Shown piece after piece: positions 47,338 through 55,672 of a DNA stretch of 64,000 nucleotides. A program made the translations under genes and the position numbers. Below the pieces are notes generated by a model. That model made no database searches. It saw only the letters and a program-made list of their open reading frames with translations, and was not told the DNA's origin. The first letter of the stretch is position 1. Every line of letters begins with the position of its first letter. Source of the stretch: Streptomyces sulphureus DSM 40104. GTDB lineage: Bacteria; Actinomycetota; Actinomycetes; Streptomycetales; Streptomycetaceae. The stretch lies in assembly GCF_000381025.1 (NCBI RefSeq), contig NZ_KB905814.1:664129-728128 (forward strand). Direction: 5' to 3'.

Positions 47338-48118
47338 GGTTGAGGGTGTCCGCCGCTCGGCGGGCCTGCCCGAAGTTGACCTCGAAGAGATGGTCGCCGG
47401 CATCGGTCGTGACGACGAGCCGGGGGAACCAGGAGCGGTAGAGGAAACCGTGCCGGCGCACGCCGTCCACACCCGCACGGGCAGGCACGCGCCGGACCTC
47501 GCGCAACTCCTCCCAGCGAGCTGCGAATTGGGCGCGGTCCGTCCACTCCGGCCCCGGCGCCGCGTTCGGCCCGAACCACACACCACCTTCGCCCGCCACC
47601 AGCGTCCCCGCCACAGTGCCGCGGCGCGAGACTGCGTCGGGACGCTCGCGCGTCTCCATGTCTACGATCAAGCCGGCGCCCCAGGTTGAACGGGCAGCAC
47701 CGAGCCAGTCTGGAGGGGCTCCCGCAGTGCCCGCGTCCATCCGACGCGCCACCGCGGGCAACTCGCCGGTCAGCGCGTCCAGCTCCTCCTGCTTGCTCAT
47801 GCGGGTGAACCAACGCGGGCCCCACAGCTTGCGTATCGGCCGCCACACAAGGCCGATTGTGGTGACAAGGAGTCCCCAAGCAAAGAGGCAGAACCCTGTC
47901 ACGAACAGGAGGGCACCCGGCGCGAACAACAACTCGGACACACCCCCGAGCGACAGGCCGAGCAGAGTGGGCCCCGCCAAGGGCATGACGACGAGTACAC
48001 CGAACTCACCTTGCAAATCCCGCGTCCACCAGCGCGCCCGATGGCTGCGGCCACGCCACGACCACACCTCGAAGACAATGACACCCACTCCCACAAGACC
48101 CAACGCGTAGAAAAACAC
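47312..48118 (-). CDS. Locus 2 membrane protein
   Basis: 268 residues. A first helix (ALGLVGVGVIVFEVW, about 5-20) is followed by two close hydrophobic segments at about 42-60 and 65-95 (LLFAPGALLFVTGFCLFAWG, LLVTTIGLVW). A soluble C-terminal domain of 170 residues ends YRSWFPRLVVTTDAGDHLFE. GTG 48118 lies 6 nt after the effector stop codon. In polymorphic effector loci the gene directly after the effector often encodes its immunity or anchoring protein. A membrane immunity protein would suit an effector with a membrane-active C terminus. That is inference. Confidence 0.6.
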   Translation of the reverse strand: MFFYALGLVGVGVIVFEVWSWRGRSHRARWWTRDLQGEFGVLVVMPLAGPTLLGLSLGGVSELLFAPGALLFVTGFCLFAWGLLVTTIGLVWRPIRKLWGPRWFTRMSKQEELDALTGELPAVARRMDAGTAGAPPDWLGAARSTWGAGLIVDMETRERPDAVSRRGTVAGTLVAGEGGVWFGPNAAPGPEWTDRAQFAARWEELREVRRVPARAGVDGVRRHGFLYRSWFPRLVVTTDAGDHLFEVNFGQARRAADTLNRERTRVAR

Positions 48119-48124
48119 AGTCCC

Positions 48125-49342
48125 TCAATCCCAGAACTTCAACTTGTCGCCAACCTTGCCCAAACCGTTTCCGACCCCATCAACGAGCTTGCCACCAAGA
48201 TCAACGGCATAATCGGCGGCCTCGTTCCCCACCCCCGACCCCACGATTCCACCAACTGCGCCGCCCACGAACCCGCCCACTACTGTTCCCACCGGACCAC
48301 CAACCGCGGTACCGATCGCACCGCCGAGCTTCGCCCCAGCGGCTGCGCCGCCCCAGCCGCCCAGACCCACGCCCAAACCACGTGTAGCAGCCCGGCCGAC
48401 GCGTTCACCGGTGTGGTAGCCGCGCCCCGTGTCGTCCGTCCACTGCCCGTAGGCAGAGGTGGCGCCGCCCACCACGTTGCCGATACCACCGGCCCATTTG
48501 CCCGCTGTCGCCCATCTGCTGTGTTGGACGGCCCTGTTGGCCTTCGGGACGAAATTGCGCGAGTCGAGGGCCTGGCGCGTGCGTCCGAGAACTGTCGGTG
48601 CGATCGGAGCGAACTGGCCGTTGACGCGCGGTGCAAAATGCCCGTGTTCCACGTTGGTGAACCACGAAACCGTCGTACCCGCTGCCGTGTTGAGGTGCCC
48701 GTACCCCCACGACGCCAGTTGCAGCCCGTCGTCCTTCGGAGGAACGACCTGCCCCTTGGCGGATTCGGCGATCTCCTCAAGGAGGTTGCGGTCCGCGCTC
48801 GATGTCGTCTTCTGGAAAGCGTGGCGGTCCTCGGCGAGCTCTGCCAAGCTGCTGCGGGCCGCCTCGTCGGCACTGCCCGCTCCCGCGAGTATGCGGTCGA
48901 TGTTCTGCTTGACCCGCGAGAGGACGAGCGGTGACGGAGTATCTGCCTCGGAGAGATCCTCCACCGGTTCGACCGTGCCGTTGGGAAGCACGCGGATGTG
49001 CCTCTCCGCGGCGTCCTCCACCTGCCGGTCCAGTTGCTTCTTGAACGCCTCGAACGCGGTGTGCGCGTTCCTGAGCACGTCGCGGACGTTCTCGGCGTGG
49101 TCGGCCATCGCGCGGATCTGCTCGGCCGTCTTACGCGTGAACCTCTGTGTGACGGCCGCGTTTTCGCCCTTCCAATCGGCGTTGCGGCTGGTCCGCTCCA
49201 GGGTCGCCGCGGTGGTTCCCTCGCCACCGTCGCCGATCTCCTTCAGGTCGCTCTCCATCGACGTCCACGCGTCGACGGCGCGCTTCAGCTTGCCGAGTCG
49301 GAGGTTGTCCAGGGTCTGGAAACGCAGCGGCTCACCGGCCAT
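48125..49342 (-). CDS. WXG-type large protein of locus 2 with glycine-rich hydrophobic C terminus
   Basis: 405 residues. Residues 1-185 match the head of the 708-residue protein at 27913-30039 (LRLGKLKRAVDAW, GGEGTTAATLERTSRNADW, TAEQIRAMADHAENVRDVL). After that the two diverge completely. Here the C-terminal 110 residues are glycine-zipper-like (GLGVGLGGWGGAAAGAKLGG, VVGGFVGGAVGGIVGSGVG) and end VGNGLGKVGDKLKFWD, which suggests membrane insertion. ATG 49342 follows the partner stop by 10 nt with GGGGGA. No catalytic motif was found. Confidence 0.72.
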   Translation of the reverse strand: MAGEPLRFQTLDNLRLGKLKRAVDAWTSMESDLKEIGDGGEGTTAATLERTSRNADWKGENAAVTQRFTRKTAEQIRAMADHAENVRDVLRNAHTAFEAFKKQLDRQVEDAAERHIRVLPNGTVEPVEDLSEADTPSPLVLSRVKQNIDRILAGAGSADEAARSSLAELAEDRHAFQKTTSSADRNLLEEIAESAKGQVVPPKDDGLQLASWGYGHLNTAAGTTVSWFTNVEHGHFAPRVNGQFAPIAPTVLGRTRQALDSRNFVPKANRAVQHSRWATAGKWAGGIGNVVGGATSAYGQWTDDTGRGYHTGERVGRAATRGLGVGLGGWGGAAAGAKLGGAIGTAVGGPVGTVVGGFVGGAVGGIVGSGVGNEAADYAVDLGGKLVDGVGNGLGKVGDKLKFWD

Positions 49343-49352
49343 CGGCTCCCCC

Positions 49353-49802
49353 TCAGTCGATGTGGTCGCGTATGCGTGACGGAGTCATGAGGTGCCCGCC
49401 CGCGTCCCGCATCGAGGTGCGGATCTTCTCCTCGTCCTGGTCGTGCAACTTGCCCGTGTAGTCGAGGTGGTTGGAGATGTGGGCGCAGGCCTCCTTGACG
49501 GTGCCGGTCTGCGTGTTCCATGCGTCGTGCACGGCGAGGAGGGCCGAACCCATGGCGAGGTCCTGGCCGGTGAGGTCGTTGGCCGCGGTGGACGTCTCCT
49601 CGCGGGCCGCGTCTGCCTTCTTCTGTATCTGCCGGAAGAGGGAGGCCGCCTGATTGCCGATCTTCCCCAGCTCGTCGTCGCGCACGACGAGATCAGGCGA
49701 GTAACTGCCCGAACCGCCGCCCGCCTCGTTGAGCTGCATCCCCGTGGCGTCCGCGCCCTCCTGGCGGCGCACGAGGCTCGCCCACTCTTCCTCGAACGTC
49801 AT
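49353..49802 (-). CDS. WXG-like secretion partner of locus 2
   Basis: 149 residues. MTFEEEWASLVRRQEGADAT, SYSPDLVVRDDELGKIGNQA and the C-terminal HDAWNTQTGTVKEACAHISN helix closely match the partner protein of locus 1. GGGGAG six bases before ATG 49802. It is the first gene of a five-gene minus-strand operon that runs to 46244 with overlaps or gaps of 10 nt or less. Divergent from a DUF574 methyltransferase gene. Confidence 0.75.
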   Translation of the reverse strand: MTFEEEWASLVRRQEGADATGMQLNEAGGGSGSYSPDLVVRDDELGKIGNQAASLFRQIQKKADAAREETSTAANDLTGQDLAMGSALLAVHDAWNTQTGTVKEACAHISNHLDYTGKLHDQDEEKIRTSMRDAGGHLMTPSRIRDHID

Positions 49803-50037
49803 GTGCTGCTCCCCTGTAGACGTCGCACACGGCGGGCGGGCCCGGCACGAGTACGGGCGGCCCTCCCGTCGCGGCCGCCACACAACTTACCCAGCGTGCC
49901 CGTTCGTTGACAGGGCGGGGTGCAGGCCGAACCGGCGGGCGATCTGCCCGCCGATGTGCGCGGCGCCCGGGCACCCGGACCGGGAGGGCGCGGTGCATGA
50001 TGAGGGTGATTCACACCACCGAGTGGGAGGAGTGCAC

Positions 50038-50844
50038 GTGAGCGACAGCAGCGAGGAGGCCCGGTCGGGCGCGGCGGGGACCGGGACCGTGGCGCACAAC
50101 GCGCGCGTGTGGAACTACTGGCTCGGCGGCAAGGACTACTACGACGTCGACCAGGCCGTCGGGGACCACGTCACGGGCGTCTACCCCGCGATCGGCGAAG
50201 TCGCCCGCGCCGACCGGCGGTTCCTCGGACGCGTCGTCCGCTTCCTCACCGAGGAGGCAGGCGTGCGCCAGTTCCTGGACATCGGGACCGGACTGCCCAC
50301 CGCCGAGAACACCCACGAGGTCGCCCAGCGCCACGCACCCGAGGCGCGCGTCGTCTACGTCGACAACGACCCCACCGTCCTCGCCCACGCCCGCGCCCTT
50401 CTCACCAGCGCACCGGAGGGCGCGACCGCCTACGCCGACGCGGACGCGCACCACCCGGACACCATCCTCGAAGCCGCCTCCAAGACGCTCCGCTTCGACC
50501 GCCCCGTCGGCGTGATACTGCTCGGCATCCTCAACTTCGTACTCGACACCGACGAGGCGCGCGGCATCGTGCGGCGCCTCATGTCGGCGGTGCCGCCGGG
50601 GAGTTACCTCGTCCTCTCCCATCCGACACAGGAGCTGGGGGGCGAGGGCAACGCGGACGCCATGGCCTTCTGGAACGAGAACGCCGAGCCGCCCATCACG
50701 GCGCGCAGCCGCGCCGAGATCGAGAGCTTCACCGAGGGGCTCGAGCTTCTCTCCCCCGGCATCGTCTCCTGCTCGGCCTGGCGCCCCGAGGGCGAACAGG
50801 ACGCGGAGGTGGCCCAGTTCGGCCTCGTCGCACGCAAGCCCTGA
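50038..50844 (+). CDS. DUF574 SAM-dependent methyltransferase (PF04672), copy 2
   Basis: 268 residues. ARVWNYWLGGKDYYDVDQ, QFLDIGTGLPTAENTHEVAQ, VVYVDNDPTVLAHARALL and GVILLGILNFVLDTDEARG show the complete family pattern. GTG 50038 has GGGAGGAG at 50025-50032. A GTG at 50032 overlaps that ribosome binding site and is rejected. It is divergent from locus 2, spacing 235 nt. The methyl acceptor is unknown. Confidence 0.9.
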   Translation: MSDSSEEARSGAAGTGTVAHNARVWNYWLGGKDYYDVDQAVGDHVTGVYPAIGEVARADRRFLGRVVRFLTEEAGVRQFLDIGTGLPTAENTHEVAQRHAPEARVVYVDNDPTVLAHARALLTSAPEGATAYADADAHHPDTILEAASKTLRFDRPVGVILLGILNFVLDTDEARGIVRRLMSAVPPGSYLVLSHPTQELGGEGNADAMAFWNENAEPPITARSRAEIESFTEGLELLSPGIVSCSAWRPEGEQDAEVAQFGLVARKP

Positions 50845-50988
50845 CCCGGTACGGCGCCGGGCTTTCGTTGCGGTCGGCGGACGTGGCAGCCCGCGCCGTG
50901 CGCGCCGGGCGTTCCGTGTCCGCTCCGGCTTCCGGCCGCGCCCGCCGCACTGCCCCGTCGCACGCGCCCGTGTGACGGGGCCCGCGCG

Positions 50989-51753
50989 TCACCCCTCCTG
51001 ACGCGGGAAGGAGACCTCGACGCGGCGGTTCTTCTTGCGGCCTTCCTCGGTCTTGTTGTCGGCGACCGGGTAATCCTCGCTGTAGCCGCGGACGTTGAAG
51101 GAGACGTCGGAGCCAAGCTCTTCGGCGAGGCGTTGCTGGACGGTGGCTGCGCGGGCGCGGGAGAGCTTCTTTCCGTGCTCGTAGGAGCCGAGGTCGTCGG
51201 TGAACCCGTAGACGTTCACCTCCGTGCCCTTCTGCTTCTCGACCTCCTCCGCGATCTCCTTGATCTTGGCGTTCGCCTTCCCGTTCAGCTTGTTGCTGTC
51301 CTTGGGGAAGAGCACCTCGGCTTGGAGCGTGAACTTCGTCTTCTCGGTGCTGTCCTCGCGCCGCTCGTCGCCGCCCATGTTCTCCGTGACGAACTTGATG
51401 TCCAGCACCTTCGGCGGCGCCAACTTGGCCCCGGAGGCGAGCTTGAGGCCACCGGACTGGGCGTCGACCTTGTTGGGTCCTGAGCCGGAACCGGCGTTTT
51501 CGAAGTTGTCCGGAGGTTCGCTGTAGCCCTCGTCGCCGGGGCCGGTCTCGCCGGGGAGGGAGGGGGCGGAGCCGGTGGGGATGGTGGTGGGGTTGTCGGT
51601 ACCGAAGTCGGGTGGGTCGGTCGGCAGGTCACCGATGCTTGGTGACGGTGTCGTGTCGTCTGCATGGGCCACGCCGCTGAAGCCGAAGACCAGCAGCCCC
51701 AACACGGACGTGCCTGTGACAGCTCGCGCGAGGACAGTGCGGGCCATCGTCAT
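50989..51753 (-). CDS. Secreted OmpA-domain protein, last gene of the pilin operon
   Basis: 254 residues. Signal peptide at about 1-31 (TSVLGLLVFGFSGVAHA). A Pro/Ser-rich linker follows to about 95. A C-terminal OmpA/MotB peptidoglycan-binding domain covers about 140-250, with AEVLFPKDSNKLN, VNVYGFTDDLGSYEHGKKLS, RAATVQQRLAEEL and KNRRVEVSF. In a monoderm it would anchor something to peptidoglycan rather than sit in an outer membrane. ATG 51753 overlaps the lipoprotein stop codon in an ATGA, so it is coupled. Confidence 0.88.
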   Translation of the reverse strand: MTMARTVLARAVTGTSVLGLLVFGFSGVAHADDTTPSPSIGDLPTDPPDFGTDNPTTIPTGSAPSLPGETGPGDEGYSEPPDNFENAGSGSGPNKVDAQSGGLKLASGAKLAPPKVLDIKFVTENMGGDERREDSTEKTKFTLQAEVLFPKDSNKLNGKANAKIKEIAEEVEKQKGTEVNVYGFTDDLGSYEHGKKLSRARAATVQQRLAEELGSDVSFNVRGYSEDYPVADNKTEEGRKKNRRVEVSFPRQEG

Positions 51754-52334
51754 TCCCCCGAGATGGTGATGCTGGCTGTCGGAAGGTCTCCCACCTGAAA
51801 ATCGAGGGCGTCGTTCCCCTCAGGCGGCGCGGGGAACTGTGCATACCAACTCTTGGTTTGGCCGCCTTGCAGTCCGCCCTTGAAAGCAGTACAGAGACAA
51901 CGCCCGTCAGTGTCCCTGAGGACGAGGTACTTCTTCTTCCCCTTCTTATCAACCAGGCTCGCCCCGGCCATCGACGACGGATTCGCCTCTGCCAACTCCT
52001 TTTCTTCGGCTTTCCATTCGACTCCGCTCCAGAACTTCCCGCCGCTGTTCGAAATCTCTCCATTGAGGGTGAGGAACCCGCCTTCCTCGCGCTCTGCGGA
52101 GTTGACGGTCAGACTGATATCCGAGCCGCCCTTGACCTCAGCGAGTACTTCTTCCTCGCCGTCGCCGTCCTGGGACGAGGAATCTTTACCCCCGCCCTTG
52201 TCGTCCTGTTGGCTGGGGGAGGATTTGTCTGCATCATCGTCGCCCCCATCTCCGCTGCAACCTGCCAGCGCAAAGAGCAGACCTGTTGCGATCGCAAGGG
52301 CCGCCCAACGGCCGCCTTTTCGCCGCGTTCTCAT
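51750..52334 (-). CDS. Lipoprotein of the pilin operon
   Basis: 194 residues. N-terminal MRTRRKGGRWAALAIATG with lipobox FALAGC (Cys about 26), then an acidic Asp/Ser/Lys linker to about 65. The beta-rich domain ISLTVNSAEREEGGFLTLNG..SGGKFWSGVEW resembles DUF4352-like immunoglobulin-type lipoproteins. Two cysteines (DTDGRCLCTAF) are close together. Coupled to the OmpA-domain gene by overlap. Possibly a cell-envelope accessory of the pilus. Confidence 0.75.
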   Translation of the reverse strand: MRTRRKGGRWAALAIATGLLFALAGCSGDGGDDDADKSSPSQQDDKGGGKDSSSQDGDGEEEVLAEVKGGSDISLTVNSAEREEGGFLTLNGEISNSGGKFWSGVEWKAEEKELAEANPSSMAGASLVDKKGKKKYLVLRDTDGRCLCTAFKGGLQGGQTKSWYAQFPAPPEGNDALDFQVGDLPTASITISGE

Positions 52335-52365
52335 GGGTTGCGCTTCCTCCGGTTGTCGTCTTTCA

Positions 52366-52953
52366 TCATCCGACTAGCACCACGTCGAACAGGTCAGCCG
52401 GGTTGGCATCCAGATCGTCATCGTCCGGGTCGATAGCGATCTCCTCGCCGTCACAGGACAAAATGATCTGGTCAGAATCGTCGTCATCGGCCTCGCACTT
52501 CGGCACAATCACAGCAGTCGCCGACGCCTTCGCGGTCTTGTTCCCTGCGCCGGGGATGATCGATGATCCGCTGTCGAACCTTGTTCGTACGTCGACGGCA
52601 TACCCAAGGTCGCCTCGCCTCTGGACCGGCCGGCACCCCTCTACGTTGGAGTCGTTCCGGCCTGCGAAGTGCCCTGCCTCCTCGCAGCCCTCGGCGACTA
52701 TGTCACCACGCCCGGCTATCCACTCGCGCCATTCGTCATCGTCGTCCAGCGCATCGATGAAGCCATCGAAGAAGGCCGCTCTGTCTGCTCTCGCTGCGCC
52801 GACCGCCGCCGCGTCGGCAGCGGTCTGCCCACCGTTCCGAACCGAAGCGGCCTGGGCGACCGTGAAAAGAGCAAAAGCCAGAAACAACAGGCCCGTCATG
52901 GCGATTGCGCACAGCAGGAGCGCAGAACCGCTCTCCGGACCAGGTCGGTTCAC
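52366..52953 (-). CDS. TadG-like pilus assembly protein (putative Flp pilus-assembly TadE/G N-terminal)
   Basis: 195 residues. Positively charged N-terminus then SGSALLLCAIAMTGLLFLAF, the prepilin-like membrane segment of the TadG N-terminal family. ASVRNGGQTAADAAAVGAAR is the family helix. Two cysteines (EGCEEAGHF, VEGCRPV) follow. The tail is strongly acidic (DDDDSDQI and DDDDLDANP). GTG 52953 overlaps the Flp pilin stop codon (GTGA). Length is short for a full TadG, so it lacks the von Willebrand domain. Confidence 0.72.
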   Translation of the reverse strand: MNRPGPESGSALLLCAIAMTGLLFLAFALFTVAQAASVRNGGQTAADAAAVGAARADRAAFFDGFIDALDDDDEWREWIAGRGDIVAEGCEEAGHFAGRNDSNVEGCRPVQRRGDLGYAVDVRTRFDSGSSIIPGAGNKTAKASATAVIVPKCEADDDDSDQIILSCDGEEIAIDPDDDDLDANPADLFDVVLVG

Positions 52954-53156
52954 CCGCCGCCGACGATCTTTGCAACAGCATTCCCTATGGCCGTGGAGAT
53001 CACTGCGTCGAGTCCAAGCGCGCGAATTCCCAGAATGATCGCCCCCACAATGATCACGATCCCCACATACTCGATCGCAGACGCACCCCTCTCCCCGTCG
53101 CGTCCGTGACGGAGTCGAAAGGCTGCCCTCTGCAAGGCTCGGGCGGGCTTGGACAT
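52950..53156 (-). CDS. flp: Flp/Fap-type pilin
   Basis: 68 residues. A basic leader with the class IVb prepilin cleavage region RDGERGASAIEYVGIVIIVG (GASAIEYVG shows the Glu five residues after the cleavage Gly), followed by a hydrophobic helix and a short GNAVAKIVGGG tail. It would polymerise into the Tad pilus after cleavage by the A24 peptidase. A strong GGAGGAGAG precedes ATG 53156. Coupled to the TadG-like gene downstream. Confidence 0.9.
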   Translation of the reverse strand: MSKPARALQRAAFRLRHGRDGERGASAIEYVGIVIIVGAIILGIRALGLDAVISTAIGNAVAKIVGGG

Positions 53157-53612
53157 CGGGCTCTCCTCCAGTGTCAGCGGCGTGGTGGGCCGCCCTTCGG
53201 TGGGCTTCCGGGGCGTGAGGCGCGGTGGTTCGGTGTGGACCCGGTCTGGCTTCGGGTGGGTGCACACCGGTGGGGGGAGGGAGGTCGCGCAGGGTCAAGT
53301 CCCGGTGTGTGTGCGGGTGCCGGGCGTCAGGCATGGGTGGCACCTCCGGATGGGAGGGGAGGCGCGGGGGTGGGGGTCATGGTGTGCTGCGTCTCCCTCC
53401 GGCACCTGGTCTCGCGGGTGGGGCGCGGCCACTCGGGGTCGGGGGGTTCCGACAGGCCGGTGGGGTGTGCGCCGACTCTTGTTGCCCACTGTTGTTGCCC
53501 GAATGCAGACTGTGCCATATTTGCCTGCTGCCGCGAAGAGTTGGCGTGAAATGTGGGCGGCCTGGTCCCGTTTCGGGCGGTGGTGTGCGGGTGGTTTTCG
53601 GTCATCGCAGCG
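53157..53612. other. Gap between tadC and the pilin gene
   Basis: 456 nt. A minus-strand frame of 107 codons (53327-53650) overlaps the end of tadC and has poor codon bias, so it was not called. The region is markedly G-rich on the plus strand at 53200-53460 and AT-richer around 53480-53560. It probably holds the promoter of the pilin sub-operon. Confidence 0.5.
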
Positions 53613-54512
53613 TCAACCCCCGAGGATGGAACCGAAGTCGGTGTCGGCACCGAGGATGAACGTGGCGGCGATCAGGATGAGGGTGCCGGGGAGCAGGAAC
53701 CCGATCGTGGCGAGCGTCGCCTTGGGTATGGTCTTCGCGGCCTGGCGGCGCGCGTTCTGGGCGTCCGTCCGGCGCATGTCGGTGGCGATCTGCACGAGTG
53801 TGTCGGCGATGGGGGCGCCGAGTTCCTCGCCCTGCTGGAGCGCGGTGACGAACTGGTCGACCTGCTCGCTGGAGTTGCGCCTGCGCAGCTCGTCGAAGGC
53901 GTCGCGGCGGCTCACGCCCATGTCCATCTGCCGCAGGGTGATGCGGAGTTCGTCGGCCCACGGCCCTTCGTACCGCTCCGCCACCCGTTCCAGCGCCTGC
54001 CGGAAGCCGAGCCCGGCGGAGACGACGACGGCGAGGACGTCGAGGAAGTCGGGAAGGGTGCGCTCGATCGTCCGCTTGCGGTCGCGGACGGCCTGCCAGA
54101 GGGAGAGGTCGGCGGCCGTCCAGCCGAAGGCGAGGACGAGGAGGGTGAAGAGGAGGCTGTCGGCCGCGATGCCGACGAGGCCCATGAGGAGCCCGAAGAC
54201 GCCGTAGACGGCGCGCCTCGCGGCGTACCGCTGGAGGGTGAGGCCGCCGGGGTTCCCCGCCTGGTCGATCCGGCGCCGCTTGCGGTCGACGAGGCGGGGC
54301 CCCATGAGCCGCAGCACGAGCGGCGCGAGGCGCATGCCGAGCCGGTCGACGGCGCGGTCGGGCGCCGAGGCGCGGGTGGCGCCGATCTCGTGGGCGAGGA
54401 CGAGGTCGGCGGGGAGTTCCGCCTCGGAGCGGTAGAGGCGCAGCCCGGCGAGCGCCGCGTAGACGGCGGCGCCTGCGACGAGCGCGAGGACCAGCGCGAT
54501 CACGCGGGGCAC
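53613..54512 (-). CDS. tadC: TadC, type II secretion F-family membrane protein
   Basis: 299 residues. Platform protein of the Tad secretion machine, partner of TadB. N-terminal helix (ALVLALVAGAAVYAALAGL), paired helices at about 110-140, and a T2SSF domain at about 150-285 with ERTLPDFLDVLAVVVSAGLG and RRNSSEQVDQFVTALQQGEE. The C-terminal helix is ATLATIGFLLPGTLILIAAT. 61 nt after tadB. Confidence 0.93.
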   Translation of the reverse strand: MPRVIALVLALVAGAAVYAALAGLRLYRSEAELPADLVLAHEIGATRASAPDRAVDRLGMRLAPLVLRLMGPRLVDRKRRRIDQAGNPGGLTLQRYAARRAVYGVFGLLMGLVGIAADSLLFTLLVLAFGWTAADLSLWQAVRDRKRTIERTLPDFLDVLAVVVSAGLGFRQALERVAERYEGPWADELRITLRQMDMGVSRRDAFDELRRRNSSEQVDQFVTALQQGEELGAPIADTLVQIATDMRRTDAQNARRQAAKTIPKATLATIGFLLPGTLILIAATFILGADTDFGSILGG

Positions 54513-54573
54513 CGCCTCTCGGTGACGTCCAACGCCTCGGCGGGAGCGGCGAGTTGCCTCGTGGTACCCACCC

Positions 54574-55518
54574 TCACACCTCGATCCTGCCGAGCCGCCT
54601 GATGACGAGGAACCCGCTGGCGAAGAGCCCGACGGCGACGAGCATCGCCAACTGCCCCACGGGCGACCCGGTGACGCGTGCGAGGGCGCCCGGCATCATC
54701 GAGTTCATCATCAGCATGGCACCGAGGCCGAGGAGAGGCAGCGTGTACGCGGTGGCGTTCACCTCGGAGAGCATCGTGCGCACCTCGCGTCGCGTCTCCT
54801 TGCGCTCCTCCAGCGTGTGCGTGAGGTTCCGCAGCGACCCGACGATGGTGCCGCCCGCCCGGTTGGAGAGCACCAACGTGGTGACGAGGACGACGAGTTC
54901 GCGCGACGGCAACCGCTCGGCGAGCTCGCCGAGGGCGTCGTCGATCGAGCGTCCGACGGCGAGCTGGTTGACCACGACGGCGAGTTCGTCGCCCGCGGGC
55001 GCCTCCAGCTCCTCGGCGGCGATACCGAGGGCCGTACGCAGCGCAAGGCCCGCCGAGGTGGCGTTGGCGAGGATGCGGGAGAGCTCGGGGAGCTGCGCGA
55101 TGAACTGCTCGGTGCGGCGCCTGCGTTGCTGGTTGAGGAAGGCGTTGGCGGTGACGGCGCCGAGGAGGCCGGCGAGCGGACCGAAGAAGGCGGCGAGCAT
55201 CGCGGAGGCGAGGAACCAGAGGACCGCGACGAGCGCGGCGGTGTAGACGGCGAACTCGCCCGCGGTGAGGTCGAGTCCGGTGGCGTCGAGCCGGCGCTGG
55301 AGGCGCCTGCCGGGACCGGTGCGGCGCAGCCGGCGGTCGACGCCGGAGAAGGGCCGCGCCCGGCCGTCGGGGAGCCGGGCGCCCGCGGCTTCGGCGGCGA
55401 GGCGGTCGAGGAGCGCCCTGCGCCGGCTGCGCCCCGAGGCGTACACCAGCACGCCGGCGGTGCCCACGGCACCGGCGCACGCGGTCGCCGTGAGGGCGAG
55501 GAGTGCGGTGTTGTCCAT
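54574..55518 (-). CDS. tadB: TadB, type II secretion F-family membrane protein
   Basis: 314 residues. N-terminal helix (LLALTATACAGAVGTAGVLV), a double helix at about 115-145 (YTAALVAVLWFLASAMLAAF) and a T2SSF core (FIAQLPELSRILANATSAGL, then LERLPSRELVVLV-type AERLPSRELVVLVTTLVLSN). C-terminal helices at about 255-310. ATG 55518. Together with TadC it forms the inner-membrane platform for the CpaF ATPase. 155 nt separate it from cpaF, with a 14-bp tandem repeat in the gap. Confidence 0.93.
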   Translation of the reverse strand: MDNTALLALTATACAGAVGTAGVLVYASGRSRRRALLDRLAAEAAGARLPDGRARPFSGVDRRLRRTGPGRRLQRRLDATGLDLTAGEFAVYTAALVAVLWFLASAMLAAFFGPLAGLLGAVTANAFLNQQRRRRTEQFIAQLPELSRILANATSAGLALRTALGIAAEELEAPAGDELAVVVNQLAVGRSIDDALGELAERLPSRELVVLVTTLVLSNRAGGTIVGSLRNLTHTLEERKETRREVRTMLSEVNATAYTLPLLGLGAMLMMNSMMPGALARVTGSPVGQLAMLVAVGLFASGFLVIRRLGRIEV

Positions 55519-55553
55519 ACGGCGTCCTCGGTGGCCTTTCTCGTCCTGCGTCT

Positions 55554-55590
55554 GCGGTCTGCGCGGTGCGGTCTGCGCGGTGCGGTGTGC
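55554..55590. repeat. 14-bp tandem repeat in the cpaF-tadB gap
   Basis: Two exact copies of GCGGTCTGCGCGGT followed by a third partial copy, GCGGTGTGC. It lies within a gap of 154 nt between two genes of the same operon. Confidence 0.85.
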
Positions 55591-55672
55591 TCTCAGCCGG
55601 GCCGCCCGGCCGGTGGTCCGGCGCCCGGCAAGTCTCCCCAACGCGGCCGGCGCGTGGGCGGGTTGGGCCGGG

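Noticed and set aside
53327..53650. A 107-codon minus-strand gene between tadC and the pilin gene
   Set aside because: It overlaps the tadC end, has poor codon bias and no ribosome binding site or homology I recognise.
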